Shown: in pieces, positions 1-9,137 of the stretch
How the letters are laid out: each line of letters starts with the position of its first letter
How positions within the stretch are numbered: the first letter of the stretch is position 1
Origin: Methylophaga sp. 42_25_T18
GTDB taxonomy: Bacteria > Pseudomonadota > Gammaproteobacteria > Nitrosococcales > Methylophagaceae
Direction: 5' to 3'
DNA: 64,000 nt
Assembly: GCA_002163085.1 (NCBI GenBank)
Contig: MAAJ01000011.1
Coordinates: 124,001 to 188,000 of the forward strand
Notes under the pieces: generated by a model
What the model saw: the letters and a program-made list of their open reading frames with translations, nothing else
What the model was told of the DNA's origin: nothing
The model's database searches: none
Position numbers and translations under genes: made by a program

Positions 1-176
1 TCTGACTGCAGTACATCGACATAACCTTTGATTGGGTAGCCTAAGCTAATTTCAACACTCAACTTCTGCTCATCATGATTGACCTTGATCTTTGCTTTAC
101 TATCAGCAAACGTCATCAAAGTTGATGGATCTTGGTATTCGTTAACAATTTTCTCAATTTGAGACGGGTTTAACAT
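1..176 (-). CDS. apbC: Iron-sulfur cluster carrier protein ApbC/Mrp, N-terminal part
   Basis: This is the first 58 codons of a gene that runs off the left edge. The peptide starts MLNPSQIEKIV and contains the segment SVEISLGYPIKGY, which matches the N-terminal MIP18/DUF59-like region of ApbC/Mrp (usual form V-x-L-G-Y-P). The P-loop ATPase domain would lie outside the window. The family binds and transfers Fe-S clusters in the cytoplasm. In many gammaproteobacteria mrp and metG are divergent neighbours; metG lies 4.4 kb away here with the succinate dehydrogenase operon between, which supports the identification. The ATG at 176 is the only sensible start. Identification rests on a short peptide, so confidence is moderate. 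Confidence 0.72.
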   Translation of the reverse strand, partial: MLNPSQIEKIVNEYQDPSTLMTFADSKAKIKVNHDEQKLSVEISLGYPIKGYVDVLQS

Positions 177-316
177 TCGGTATATCCTTTAAGTTCAGTC
201 TTCACTGCACTAGCGATTAAATTTCAATCCGCTATTTTATACTGAACTTGGCCTTACTTCATCCACAATGCTTATATGGGCATTAATCAAAAAATAATTT
301 TTTTAAACACAGCCGT

Positions 317-511
317 TTAATCGAGCATGTTTTTATTCCAGTCTTTTACTGATCGTTTTACTTGGTTAACTTCCCGGTCTGCGCTATTACTCATTTTAGA
401 GATTTTGGCTGTAATTGTAGCGCCGTAGTTTTCAGCCAAGATATTGCCTGTCATCACAATAAAAATTGCCACGACAATAATATATAGTTGCCTAATAATT
501 ATTCTTAACAT
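317..511 (-). CDS. Small predicted membrane or secreted protein, unknown function
   Basis: A 64-residue open frame with a hydrophobic N-terminal segment (about residues 4-25) that could be a membrane anchor or an uncleaved signal, followed by a charged tail containing NSADREVNQVKRSVKDWNK. A GGA sits about 8 bases upstream of the ATG. It lies alone between apbC and sdhB, on the same strand as both. No family is recognised. Short length leaves real doubt, but the hydrophobic start plus amphipathic basic tail looks more like a protein than chance. Confidence 0.4.
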   Translation of the reverse strand: MLRIIIRQLYIIVVAIFIVMTGNILAENYGATITAKISKMSNSADREVNQVKRSVKDWNKNMLD

Positions 512-621
512 TATTTAATTCCGTAATTAAATCGCAATTTTAAACGTATTTAATTACTGTCGGTTGCCACAGATACAAACAATAAGACATGCCACATCGA
601 TTTTAAGCTGAGTGAATAAGC

Positions 622-1350
622 TTATTTTGATTGGTACAGTAAGTTATTCATTGTGGTGATCGTACTGACGCTGATGCCTTTAGGACAAACACGTTCACAC
701 TCTCGGTAATTACTACAACCACCGAAGCCTTCTTGCTCCATGGCAAGTACTAATTTATGGGCTCGTTCTTTATCAACTTCACCTTGAGGCAAGGTCGACA
801 AATGGCTAACCTTTGCTGCAACAAATAAGGTTGCAGAAGCATTAGGGCAGATAGCAACACAAGCACCACACCCTATGCAAGTAGCCGCATCAAATGCAGC
901 GTCTGCCACAGGCTTTTCTATCGAAGTAGCATTGGCTTCACCGGCTGAGCCAGTACGGACTTCAATATAACCACCCGCCTGAATGATTTTTTCAAATGAG
1001 GTTCTATCAACGATCAAATCTTTAATAATGGGAAATGCAGTAGCTCGCCAAGGCTCTATCCATAGTTCAGTGTCATCATTATAATCACGCATGTATAACT
1101 GACACGTTGTGGTAAGGTCATTTTTACCATGTGGTGAGCCATTAATCACTAAGTTACAGGACCCACAAACTCCTTCTCGGCAATCAAAATCAAAAGCAAT
1201 GGCTTCTTTTCCTAGTTCAATGAGTTGCTCATTCAGCGCATCGAGCATTTCAAGAAAGGAGGTATCTTCACTCACATTAATTTCATAACGACCGAAAGCA
1301 CCTTCCGATTCATTATTTTTTTGTCGCCATATATGCAGAATAAAATTCAT
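622..1350 (-). CDS. sdhB: Succinate dehydrogenase/fumarate reductase iron-sulfur subunit
   Basis: The 242-residue protein carries the three cluster motifs of SdhB/FrdB. The [2Fe-2S] ligands are Cys57, Cys62, Cys65 and Cys83. The [4Fe-4S] ligands are Cys158, Cys161, Cys164 and the following CP at 168. The [3Fe-4S] ligands are Cys212, Cys218 and Cys222. It passes electrons from the flavoprotein SdhA to the membrane cytochrome b on the cytoplasmic face of the inner membrane. Its ATG overlaps the sdhA stop codon (ATGA), so the two are translationally coupled. It is the last gene of a leftward operon TPR protein-sdhC-sdhA-sdhB. The long spacing after the [2Fe-2S] domain and the gene order resemble the Wolinella/Bacillus-type (diheme) enzymes rather than the E. 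coli sdhCDAB type. Confidence 0.95.
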   Translation of the reverse strand: MNFILHIWRQKNNESEGAFGRYEINVSEDTSFLEMLDALNEQLIELGKEAIAFDFDCREGVCGSCNLVINGSPHGKNDLTTTCQLYMRDYNDDTELWIEPWRATAFPIIKDLIVDRTSFEKIIQAGGYIEVRTGSAGEANATSIEKPVADAAFDAATCIGCGACVAICPNASATLFVAAKVSHLSTLPQGEVDKERAHKLVLAMEQEGFGGCSNYRECERVCPKGISVSTITTMNNLLYQSK

Positions 1351-3287
1351 CGGTAATTTCTTGTATTAGGTCGAACAAATTCGAAAAGTAACTCTTCTTT
1401 ATACAATACCGGCATACTAATATTCCCTGTATATTGCCAAGCGGCTACGTATGAAAAATCTTCATCATGTCTTTGGGCTTCACCGTCTGCTGAAATATGT
1501 TCGGCACGCGCATGGCAGCCACATGACTCTTCTCTAGTTAACGCATCTATGCACATCAACTCTGCAAGTTCAAAAAAGTCGGCGATCCTGCCTGCACGTT
1601 CTAATGTTTGATTTAATTCTTCACCGCTGCCTGTAATTTTCACCTGCTGCCAGAACTGTTCTCTTAAGTTCTGTATCTGAGCAATAGCTGTTTCTAATAA
1701 TGGCTTTTCTCTTGCCATTCCACAGGCATCCCATATGACCTTGCCTAATTTACGATGAAATTCATCTGGCGTTATTTTAGGGAATGGAGCATTGAGTAAT
1801 TTATCAATGCGATCTTTGCTAGCCTGCAAGGCTTGTTCTGCTTCAGGGTATGTTTTTGTTAAATCTAAGGGTTTTTGTTGAGCTAAGTAATTTGAAACTG
1901 TGGCAGGTAAAACAAAGTAACCATCTGCTAACCCTTGCATTAAGGCACTTGCTCCTAAACGGTTAGCACCATGATCAGAAAAGTTCGCTTCACCGGCGGC
2001 AAACAGACCATCTATCGTCGTCATTAAATTGTAATCGACCCATAACCCACCCATGGTGTAGTGCACCGCTGGATATATACGCATTGGCGTAACATTCGGA
2101 TCTTCAGAGGTAATACGTTGATACATTTCAAACAAGTTGCCATACTTTTCACTAATTGCATCCCGACCAAATGTTTCTATCGCTTTAGCAAAATCGAGAT
2201 AGACACCCAATTTCTGACCATCAATAGCTGGACCAACACCACGTCCTTCATCACAAATCAATTTAACGGCACGAGAGGCAATATCTCGTGGGACTAGGTT
2301 GCCAAAAGCGGGATACATACGTTCTAAGAAATAATCCCTATCCTCTTCGGCTATGTCTTCCGGTTTTTTATTACAATCTTCTATATTTTTTGGTGCCCAA
2401 ACACGGCCATCATTTCGCAGTGACTCACTCATTAAAGTGAGTTTTGACTGTAATTCACCCTGTTGAGGAATACAGGTTGGGTGAATTTGAGTAAAACATG
2501 GATTGGCAAATAGAGCGCCGTGTTTATGGGCTCGCCATGCTGCAGATGCATTACACCCTTTTGCATTGGTGGACAAATAAAATACATTGCCATAACCGCC
2601 AGTGCATAACACCACACAGTCGGCCATATGTGTTTCTAATTTTCCGGTAACCAAATCACGACTAACTATGCCTTTTGCTTTTCCATCTACCATGATCAGA
2701 TCTTGCATTTCACAGCGTGAAGAATGATCAATGGTTTTTTCATCAATTTGTTTACTCATGGCCTGGTAAGCACCTAAAAGTAATTGCTGGCCAGTTTGTC
2801 CTCGAGCATAAAAGGTACGTGATACTTGAGCACCACCAAATGAACGATTGGCAAGGTAGCCACTATATTCGCGTGCAAAAGGCACTCCTTGTGCAACTGC
2901 TTGGTCAATAATGTTATTACTTAATTCCGCCAAACGAAAAACGTTCGATTCTCTCGCTCTAAAGTCTCCGCCCTTAATCGTGTCATAGAATAACCGCCAA
3001 ATACTATCACCATCATTCTGATAATTTTTAGCGGCGTTGATGCCACCTTGGGCAGCAATACTGTGAGCACGTCGAGGGCTATCTTGAAAGCAGAATGTTT
3101 TGACGTTAAAGCCCATCTCACCTAAGGATGCTGCGGCAGATGCACCTGCCAAGCCGGTCCCCACCACAATCACGTTGTATTTTTTTCTATTGGCTGGGCT
3201 CACAATCTTCAAATTGAATTTATGCTGTGTCCAGCGTTCTTCAAGCTTGCCCGTGGGGGTATGATTTTCCAGTTCTAAATCAGTCAT
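1347..3287 (-). CDS. sdhA: Succinate dehydrogenase/fumarate reductase flavoprotein subunit
   Basis: This 646-residue subunit oxidises succinate to fumarate with covalently bound FAD. The dinucleotide-binding motif GTGLAG lies near residues 43-48. The HSIAAQGG motif follows, with His75 as the expected FAD attachment site. The substrate-binding HYTMGG motif lies further on. I chose the ATG at 3287, which overlaps the sdhC stop codon as ATGA; a longer frame begins at 3371 but would add 28 residues lying inside sdhC. The gene is coupled at both ends (sdhC upstream, sdhB downstream). Sequence alone does not settle whether the enzyme works as dehydrogenase or fumarate reductase. The presence of Mqo and FumA in the window makes an oxidative TCA role the simpler reading. 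Confidence 0.95.
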   Translation of the reverse strand: MTDLELENHTPTGKLEERWTQHKFNLKIVSPANRKKYNVIVVGTGLAGASAAASLGEMGFNVKTFCFQDSPRRAHSIAAQGGINAAKNYQNDGDSIWRLFYDTIKGGDFRARESNVFRLAELSNNIIDQAVAQGVPFAREYSGYLANRSFGGAQVSRTFYARGQTGQQLLLGAYQAMSKQIDEKTIDHSSRCEMQDLIMVDGKAKGIVSRDLVTGKLETHMADCVVLCTGGYGNVFYLSTNAKGCNASAAWRAHKHGALFANPCFTQIHPTCIPQQGELQSKLTLMSESLRNDGRVWAPKNIEDCNKKPEDIAEEDRDYFLERMYPAFGNLVPRDIASRAVKLICDEGRGVGPAIDGQKLGVYLDFAKAIETFGRDAISEKYGNLFEMYQRITSEDPNVTPMRIYPAVHYTMGGLWVDYNLMTTIDGLFAAGEANFSDHGANRLGASALMQGLADGYFVLPATVSNYLAQQKPLDLTKTYPEAEQALQASKDRIDKLLNAPFPKITPDEFHRKLGKVIWDACGMAREKPLLETAIAQIQNLREQFWQQVKITGSGEELNQTLERAGRIADFFELAELMCIDALTREESCGCHARAEHISADGEAQRHDEDFSYVAAWQYTGNISMPVLYKEELLFEFVRPNTRNYR

Positions 3288-3883
3288 GACATCCCAAAAT
3301 AAATAGTGAGGGGAATCAATGCAAAACCACCGGTTAAAGCCAAGGTGCCAATCCAAACTAAGCTGTGACAACTTACCGATGTTTTACCCAAGGTTTGCAA
3401 TACATTCGCCAAAGAGTGTTGTAAATGCATGGTTAAGACAAATAACCCTGCGAGATAAAACAACACCATCAATTCAGATTGAAATAAACTAGTAAGCTCG
3501 TTATAAACGTTGAGCTCATCAAACAATAATGACTGAATAACGTGAATGATAATAAAGGCTAGCAAGAAGATAATACTGGCAGTAACAAAAGGCGCAGGAA
3601 TCTTAAACTTGTCATGTTTTGCATAGTCGATGGTCCTAGCTTGAGCATTAACTGCTCGTATGCGAAACGCCACTTTGACATGAATGAATATTGAGGCAAC
3701 GATGACGAGCAATACCAGCCATCTTATGACTCCGCCGTTATACCATTGATAAAAGCTAGTGAAGGTACTCTCAGTGAAGAAACTGAGGTTAGATAGCATA
3801 TGAAAGACTAAATAGCCCAGCATCAATACTCCAGCTAATGCCATTGTCCTTTTTTGTACTTGCAGTAACGGTTTCATCATCAA
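3284..3883 (-). CDS. sdhC: Succinate dehydrogenase diheme cytochrome b subunit
   Basis: A 199-residue protein with five predicted membrane helices, each long and hydrophobic. Candidate axial heme ligands are His28 (helix 1), His68 (helix 2), His114 (helix 3) and His153/His156 (helix 4). This spacing closely resembles the His28/His70/His113/His155 set of the Bacillus subtilis diheme cytochrome b558 subunit. It anchors SdhAB and moves electrons between succinate and the quinone pool. No separate SdhD is present, as expected for the single-anchor, diheme class. Its start overlaps the stop of the upstream TPR gene and its stop overlaps the sdhA start, both as ATGA. Confidence 0.88.
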   Translation of the reverse strand: MMMKPLLQVQKRTMALAGVLMLGYLVFHMLSNLSFFTESTFTSFYQWYNGGVIRWLVLLVIVASIFIHVKVAFRIRAVNAQARTIDYAKHDKFKIPAPFVTASIIFLLAFIIIHVIQSLLFDELNVYNELTSLFQSELMVLFYLAGLFVLTMHLQHSLANVLQTLGKTSVSCHSLVWIGTLALTGGFALIPLTIYFGMS

Positions 3884-4383
3884 CTTTCCATGTCAACAAG
3901 AATATCTTCGCTATCACGACGGGGTTTTAGCTTCTCTTTTTCTATTGTTCTTATACAGCTATTCCAACGCAAAATAGCTTCATCGTTTTGATCAGGCCGA
4001 ATTTGTTCTGCTTTATTATAATTTTCCAACGCTTCATAGAAATAATCATAAGAAAATGAGTGTGACATTGGTTGAGTAATCAAGAATCGAGCCCGACGCT
4101 CACTAAGTAAGCCTGAATAATAATAACGCTGATATTCATTCTCGAGCTTGTCTATCGCTCTTAAAATCGCTTTGATTTGGCTTTGTTTCTCAGCTTGATT
4201 GAGCTGATCGGTTAATGCCAAAATATATATGACTAAGGCTTGTTGGTTGTTTTCATCGATGTGAAGAATATCGAGACAGATACTCTCAGCAATTTCAGGT
4301 TCTAGCAGTGAGCGGTATTGAGTGGCCTTTTCAAGCGCCGAATCAATTGCACCGGTATGAATGTCGTGTAATTTCAGTTCCAT
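3880..4383 (-). CDS. TPR-like protein, first gene of the succinate dehydrogenase operon
   Basis: A soluble 167-residue helical protein with tetratricopeptide-like repeats, for example around residues 28-60 (ESICLDILHIDENNQQALV) and 115-145 (ALENYNKAEQIRPDQNDEA). There is no signal peptide or membrane segment. A strong AGGGATGTAG precedes the ATG. Its stop codon overlaps the sdhC start as ATGA, so it is translationally coupled to the respiratory subunits. The function is not known. TPR proteins often act as assembly scaffolds, and the tight coupling suggests a role in assembly, cofactor delivery or stability of this SDH; that is inference. Confidence 0.8.
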   Translation of the reverse strand: MELKLHDIHTGAIDSALEKATQYRSLLEPEIAESICLDILHIDENNQQALVIYILALTDQLNQAEKQSQIKAILRAIDKLENEYQRYYYSGLLSERRARFLITQPMSHSFSYDYFYEALENYNKAEQIRPDQNDEAILRWNSCIRTIEKEKLKPRRDSEDILVDMES

Positions 4384-4571
4384 CTACATCCCTTTGCTTT
4401 ACGCATGATTTCACTAACCGAACATCAATTGCCTTAACTAAACAACTGTCAATCAATTTAATTCAAAAAAAAGAACTTTGCAAATGATTTTTTCACATAA
4501 TTGCTTAATGGTGTAAATCTAGTATTTCTGGTATCTTTAGCGGTTTTCACCCGCGTCATTTTGGTTCATTC

Positions 4572-6599
4572 ATGCAAAGAAAAATCCTAGTTACCAGTGC
4601 TCTTCCCTATGCCAACGGCTCTATCCACCTTGGCCATTTGGTGGAATATATTCAAACTGATATTTGGGTTCGCTTTCAAAAAATGCGGGGGCATGAAGTA
4701 CATTATGTTTGTGCGGATGATGCGCACGGCACCCCCATTATGCTGCGCGCTCAAAATGAAGGCATAACGCCAGAAGAGCTTATCGCTGACGTAACAAAAG
4801 AACATCAAGCTGATTTCGCTGAATTTACCATTGGTTTTGATAATTACCATAGTACTCACAGCCCTGAAAATAAAGCCTTAGCAAGCCAAGTTTATCTTGC
4901 CAATAAAGAAGCTGGGCACATTACCACGCGGACTATTAGCCAGGCTTACGATCCAGAAAAAGAAATGTTTCTTCCCGATCGTTTTATTCGCGGCGAATGT
5001 CCTAAGTGTGGCGCTGATGATCAGTATGGTGATAACTGCGAAGCGTGTGGAGTAACCTATGATCCAACAGAATTAAAGAACCCCGTTTCAGCCGTATCGG
5101 GTGCCACGCCCATTACCAAAGATTCAGAACATTACTTTTTCAAATTAGGTGATTTTGAAACCGATCTCAAAAATTGGACCCAAGCTGGCCACTTACAAGA
5201 TGAAGTTAGCCATAAATTAGCCGAATGGTTTGAAAGTGGTTTAAGAGATTGGGATATCTCTCGCGACGCACCTTATTTTGGTTTTGAAATTCCCGATGCG
5301 CCGGGTAAATTCTTCTATGTTTGGTTAGATGCCCCTATCGGATATCTTGCTAGTTTTAAAAACTACTGTGAACGCAGTGGTGTTGATTTTGATGAATTTA
5401 TGAAACCTGATAGCACCACGGAAATGGTGCATTTTATCGGTAAAGATATTATCTACTTTCACGCCCTGTTCTGGCCTGCCATGTTACAAGGTGCCGGTTT
5501 CCGTTTGCCTAACTCTATCTTTGCTCATGGTTTCTTAACCGTAGATGGCAAAAAAATGTCGAAATCTCGTGGCACATTTATTAAAGCTCGTACCTACCTT
5601 GATCATTTAAACCCAGAGTATTTGCGTTATTACTATGCGGCCAAATTAGGTTCTGGTATTGATGATATTGATCTTAATTTAGAAGACTTCCAAAGCCGAA
5701 TTAATTCAGACTTAGTTGGTAAAGTGGTAAATATTGCCAGTCGATGTGCGGGTTTTATCAAAAAACGCTTTGATGGAAAGTTGGCTCATTCATTGTCAGA
5801 ACCTACATTATTCAAAGAATTTACCGATCAAGCCGATGCTATTGCACAGCGGTTTGAAAACCGTGAGTTTGGCCAAGGCATGCGTGACATTATGGCCTTA
5901 GCTGATAAAGCCAATCAATATATTGATGAAATGAAGCCTTGGGCCTTAGCTAAAGAAGAAGGTAAAGACCAACAAGTGCATGATATTTGCACCATGGGCA
6001 TCAACTTCTTCCGTGTATTGATTGCTTACCTCAAACCAGTTTTGCCTCAAACGGCAGAACAAGCAGAAGCATTCTTGAATATTGAACCACTACAATGGTC
6101 AGATATTTCTTCACCATTGCTGGCGCATGAAATCAATAAATTTAAACCATTAATGACGCGAGTTGAATCCGATAAAATTGAAGCAATACTTGAAGATTCA
6201 AAGCAATCCATGGTTGCAGAAACACCGAAAATGAAAAAACCAGAAACCAACTCAGACATTGAACCTATCGCAGAAGAAATCAACTTTGACGATTTTGCCA
6301 AGATTGACCTGCGTGTAGCAAATATTGTTAATGCCGAACATGTTGAAGGTGCCGATAAATTACTCAAGCTGACATTAGATATCGGCCTAGGTGAACGCCA
6401 AGTCTTTGCAGGCATTAAGTCTGCCTATGCACCTGAAAACTTAATCGGTAAACAAACCGTGATGGTGGCTAATCTAGCAGCCAGAAAAATGCGTTTTGGT
6501 TTGTCTGAAGGCATGGTATTAGCAGCTGGCCCTGGTGGGAAAGATTTGTTTATCTTAAATCCTGATGATGGTGCTCAAGCTGGAATGCGCATTAAATAA
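4572..6599 (+). CDS. metG: Methionyl-tRNA synthetase
   Basis: The 675-residue protein charges tRNA-Met. It has the class I signature HLGH at residues 19-22 and KMSKS at 328-332. A zinc knuckle uses Cys143, Cys146, Cys156 and Cys159. A C-terminal dimerising/tRNA-binding OB domain spans about residues 570-675 (IDLRVANIV and [10 protein letters not shown]). Length and domain order match the E. coli-type long MetG. It is transcribed away from the SDH operon, with a 188-base divergent region, and ends at a strong bidirectional terminator shared with pilA. Confidence 0.97.
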   Translation: MQRKILVTSALPYANGSIHLGHLVEYIQTDIWVRFQKMRGHEVHYVCADDAHGTPIMLRAQNEGITPEELIADVTKEHQADFAEFTIGFDNYHSTHSPENKALASQVYLANKEAGHITTRTISQAYDPEKEMFLPDRFIRGECPKCGADDQYGDNCEACGVTYDPTELKNPVSAVSGATPITKDSEHYFFKLGDFETDLKNWTQAGHLQDEVSHKLAEWFESGLRDWDISRDAPYFGFEIPDAPGKFFYVWLDAPIGYLASFKNYCERSGVDFDEFMKPDSTTEMVHFIGKDIIYFHALFWPAMLQGAGFRLPNSIFAHGFLTVDGKKMSKSRGTFIKARTYLDHLNPEYLRYYYAAKLGSGIDDIDLNLEDFQSRINSDLVGKVVNIASRCAGFIKKRFDGKLAHSLSEPTLFKEFTDQADAIAQRFENREFGQGMRDIMALADKANQYIDEMKPWALAKEEGKDQQVHDICTMGINFFRVLIAYLKPVLPQTAEQAEAFLNIEPLQWSDISSPLLAHEINKFKPLMTRVESDKIEAILEDSKQSMVAETPKMKKPETNSDIEPIAEEINFDDFAKIDLRVANIVNAEHVEGADKLLKLTLDIGLGERQVFAGIKSAYAPENLIGKQTVMVANLAARKMRFGLSEGMVLAAGPGGKDLFILNPDDGAQAGMRIK

Positions 6600-6640
6600 T
6601 AGCTGAAACAAAATGCGCGAACTACAACGCCGTTTACATA

Positions 6641-6679
6641 AAAAAAGCCCCGACATCACTGCCGAGGCTTTTTTGTTTT
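6641..6679. terminator. Bidirectional rho-independent terminator between metG and pilA
   Basis: A 12-bp stem AAAAAAGCCCCG/CGAGGCTTTTTT (one C-A mismatch) with a 10-base loop. The T-run on the right serves metG and the A-run on the left serves pilA. The two genes converge here. Confidence 0.85.
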
Positions 6680-6731
6680 AACAGGCCAAATGTTAAAGTA
6701 TAACCTGCTTCCTCGTTTAGATTACTGCCTA

Positions 6732-7169
6732 TTATGATTTTGGTGTAAACTTCGCATTCATACCTGTTACTGTTGGAGTCCACTGCAAACGACCGGCAGT
6801 ACAATCAGCGGTATAAACAATAGTATCACCGGCATCAACTTGAGAGCCAATATCTTTCACAACAATAGTTACCGTACCCGCTGAATCGCTGGTTCCATCT
6901 ACTGTAACTGATGTTGTATACTTGCCGTTATATGAAGCGGCCGCTTCTAGATTTAGAGTTGTATTATCGGTAGCTGCAGATAATGTAGCTTCACTACATG
7001 CGATACCCAAAGCTGTTCTGGCTGGAGCCGCTATGTTCACAGGTTCTTGTAGCTTAGCTTTAATTGTATAGTCTTGGTAAGCAGGTAAAGCAATCGCTGC
7101 CAAAATACCGATAATCGCGATAACGATCATCAGTTCAATTAATGTAAAGCCTTGTTGATATTTTTTCAT
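6732..7169 (-). CDS. pilA: Type IV major pilin PilA
   Basis: A 145-residue prepilin. The short basic leader MKKYQQG would be cut by the prepilin peptidase before Phe8. The hydrophobic helix [20 protein letters not shown] follows, with Glu12 as the conserved Glu5 of the mature protein. Cys58 and Cys123 likely form the D-region disulfide. The protein ends ...FTPKS, that is, in a serine, the residue used by TfpO/PilO enzymes for O-glycosylation in Pseudomonas and Acinetobacter pilins. It is preceded by a near-perfect sigma-54 promoter and lies just downstream of a PglL/TfpO-like ligase gene on the same strand. Confidence 0.93.
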   Translation of the reverse strand: MKKYQQGFTLIELMIVIAIIGILAAIALPAYQDYTIKAKLQEPVNIAAPARTALGIACSEATLSAATDNTTLNLEAAASYNGKYTTSVTVDGTSDSAGTVTIVVKDIGSQVDAGDTIVYTADCTAGRLQWTPTVTGMNAKFTPKS

Positions 7170-7219
7170 TTCAATCTCCTAATTAAAATAAGCAAGCCGT
7201 CTTGCCTTGCTCTCAAGAA

Positions 7220-7235
7220 TGCTACAAACGTGCCA
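7220..7235 (-). promoter_or_regulatory. Sigma-54 (-24/-12) promoter of pilA
   Basis: Read on the minus strand the site is TTGGCACGTTTGTAGCA. This fits TGGCACR-N4-TTGCW with one mismatch, and the GG and GC dinucleotides are separated by exactly 10 bases. It lies about 50 bases upstream of the pilA start. RpoN with the PilS/PilR two-component system is the known control of pilA in pseudomonads; the regulator is not in this window. Confidence 0.8.
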
Positions 7236-7328
7236 ATATTATTTTTCTTTTATTTCAACAGCATACAATCTCAATATTACTTTCAACTATCCGGTAAATT
7301 GTCAGTATCTGACCAATATGGTCACTTT

Positions 7329-9080
7329 TTAGCATTGTTCGAAGGCTGCTTGCTGAAATGACTCATTATTAGGATACAGTGCTAGGCCTCGATTAATAAT
7401 TGAACAGAAACTGGATTTATCTCCGAGATAAAAGTAAGCAGCGGCAAGTTGATTATATAACTGAATATTTGGCTTATTCAGTAATCGTTTTTCTCCCCAG
7501 TCCACATATACATTTACATTAGCTTCAACTTGGCGTTGCAAATCTAAATCTCCATCAACATTTTGTTGAAGACTTGAATTTAAAATAGTATTCATATCAA
7601 TCCATCGAGCTTGATCACTTAAATAAGGGTTTTTAAATGCGTAAGGAAAAGGATTATTCAACTGCTCACCTTTATAAAAGGTGGAAAAATCCCATTGCGC
7701 TCGAAGGGTATGAATGAAAGATGCCATGACGGCAAGAACCATTAAAATCAATAGCACACCACTCAACCTTGTTAGCGATACAGTCATTATTCTTGTTTTA
7801 TTATCAACCTTATGACTGCTTAATGCCGATATCAAAACTATAAACGTGAACCAATGTGTGCTTGACGCGTAGAAAGGTAGCTCAACTTGGGTGTGTAATC
7901 CGATTGGTAATAACATCGCCACATATACACTGCCTTTTTTCCACCCAAGCGATTTTAAAGCCAGCATAATCCCAAATAGCATCGCAGCTAAGCCAAAAGC
8001 TGCAACCGTACCGCCCTCAAGCAGCCAGAAAATCGTTTCATTATGAGGATGAGTGGCAAACTGCTCAGGCAATGCAGCATCAGGGTGTGCCTTATGAAAC
8101 TCTGGTTTAGCGTATTGCCAGACACGAGGAAAACTACCGATACCATAGCCAAAAACAGGTTGTTGCTTAATCAAATCTAATGAAAGACTGTAAATTCCCA
8201 GCCGGACAGAACCAGAATAACCTGATTGCATCGCCAGCGTCTTATCAACCATATTCTCACTATCTCCTCCTTGTGACATTCCAGCACAAAAACCGATCAA
8301 TAATGAAAAGAGAAATAATGAAAAGTGTTTCTTATTCTTTAGTCGCTCCCATAAGGCAGGGATAATAATAAGTAGGCCTAAAATCAAGGCTAAAGATCCA
8401 ATCCTTGAACCAGAAATAGTAATTAAAAAAGTAGCACAAGCAACTGCTAGAAAAAGCACTAATTGCAACCAAATGGCACCATGTGAAATGAACGGTCTCG
8501 TGAGCAAATAAACAGTAATCATGATTGCTGTCACTTGATAACTTGCCTGGTTATTGATTTGTTGAAATAGTCCACTCGGCACACCATTTGATGATTTTGG
8601 CAACCAGAATGGCATATCAGTTTTCAGCCAAATTTGTGCCAGCCCGATCAGTCCTTGTAGTAATGCCGAGACCACGATAATAAACAAGATTCTATCTAAT
8701 CGCCCTTGTTTCAACCTGTGCTGAAACAGACTAAAAAAGAAAGCAAGCCCGCCCCAAATAAATAACAACCTGAATAGCCAAGTTAGAGGTTGTTCAATAC
8801 CAGTCACAAAACCGCTGAGGGTGATCAATGCTGGAAAAGCCGCTATATAGAAAAAATATTTAGGCAGGACAAAAGTGGGCCGTTTTAACACCAAATAAAG
8901 TGAATACCAAATTATAATAGTGGCCACCATCCACACAGTAATATTATTTGGTATCCGAAGGCCTTCACCTCCGATATTAGGATGATAATAAAACGGTGCT
9001 ATCAAAAATAGCACCGCCAACATAATCTCTATCGGTTTCCACTTGCTAAAAGAAGTCGACGTTTTTGTCTCTTCCATCAA
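7329..9080 (-). CDS. pglL: PglL/TfpO-like O-oligosaccharyltransferase (Wzy_C family membrane protein)
   Basis: A 583-residue polytopic inner-membrane protein with about 10-12 hydrophobic helices. The segment FQQINNQASYQ and the periplasmic-loop motif ATHPHNETIFWLLEGG (near residue 345) are typical of the Wzy_C/PglL superfamily, which covers O-antigen ligases and pilin O-oligosaccharyltransferases. A soluble C-terminal tail (after about residue 450) fits the Wzy_C_2 region of PglL-type enzymes. Its position immediately upstream of pilA argues for pilin glycosylation rather than O-antigen ligation. It could instead be a general PglL or WaaL; the sequence does not decide. It ends 159 bases before pilA, which has its own promoter. 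Confidence 0.75.
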   Translation of the reverse strand: MMEETKTSTSFSKWKPIEIMLAVLFLIAPFYYHPNIGGEGLRIPNNITVWMVATIIIWYSLYLVLKRPTFVLPKYFFYIAAFPALITLSGFVTGIEQPLTWLFRLLFIWGGLAFFFSLFQHRLKQGRLDRILFIIVVSALLQGLIGLAQIWLKTDMPFWLPKSSNGVPSGLFQQINNQASYQVTAIMITVYLLTRPFISHGAIWLQLVLFLAVACATFLITISGSRIGSLALILGLLIIIPALWERLKNKKHFSLFLFSLLIGFCAGMSQGGDSENMVDKTLAMQSGYSGSVRLGIYSLSLDLIKQQPVFGYGIGSFPRVWQYAKPEFHKAHPDAALPEQFATHPHNETIFWLLEGGTVAAFGLAAMLFGIMLALKSLGWKKGSVYVAMLLPIGLHTQVELPFYASSTHWFTFIVLISALSSHKVDNKTRIMTVSLTRLSGVLLILMVLAVMASFIHTLRAQWDFSTFYKGEQLNNPFPYAFKNPYLSDQARWIDMNTILNSSLQQNVDGDLDLQRQVEANVNVYVDWGEKRLLNKPNIQLYNQLAAAYFYLGDKSSFCSIINRGLALYPNNESFQQAAFEQC

Positions 9081-9137
9081 ATAATCCTTAATTATCTAGA
9101 GTCCAACAGTCTCTAGTTATTCCTGTTTAAATACCAA

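Noticed and set aside
3288-3371. Upstream extension of sdhA
   Set aside because: It lies wholly inside sdhC; the ATGA overlap at 3287 is the natural coupled start.
7308-7330. A 13-bp sequence ATGGTCACTTTTT shared with the region near 42020
   Set aside because: In 64 kb, matches of this length occur by chance; the flanks do not match.
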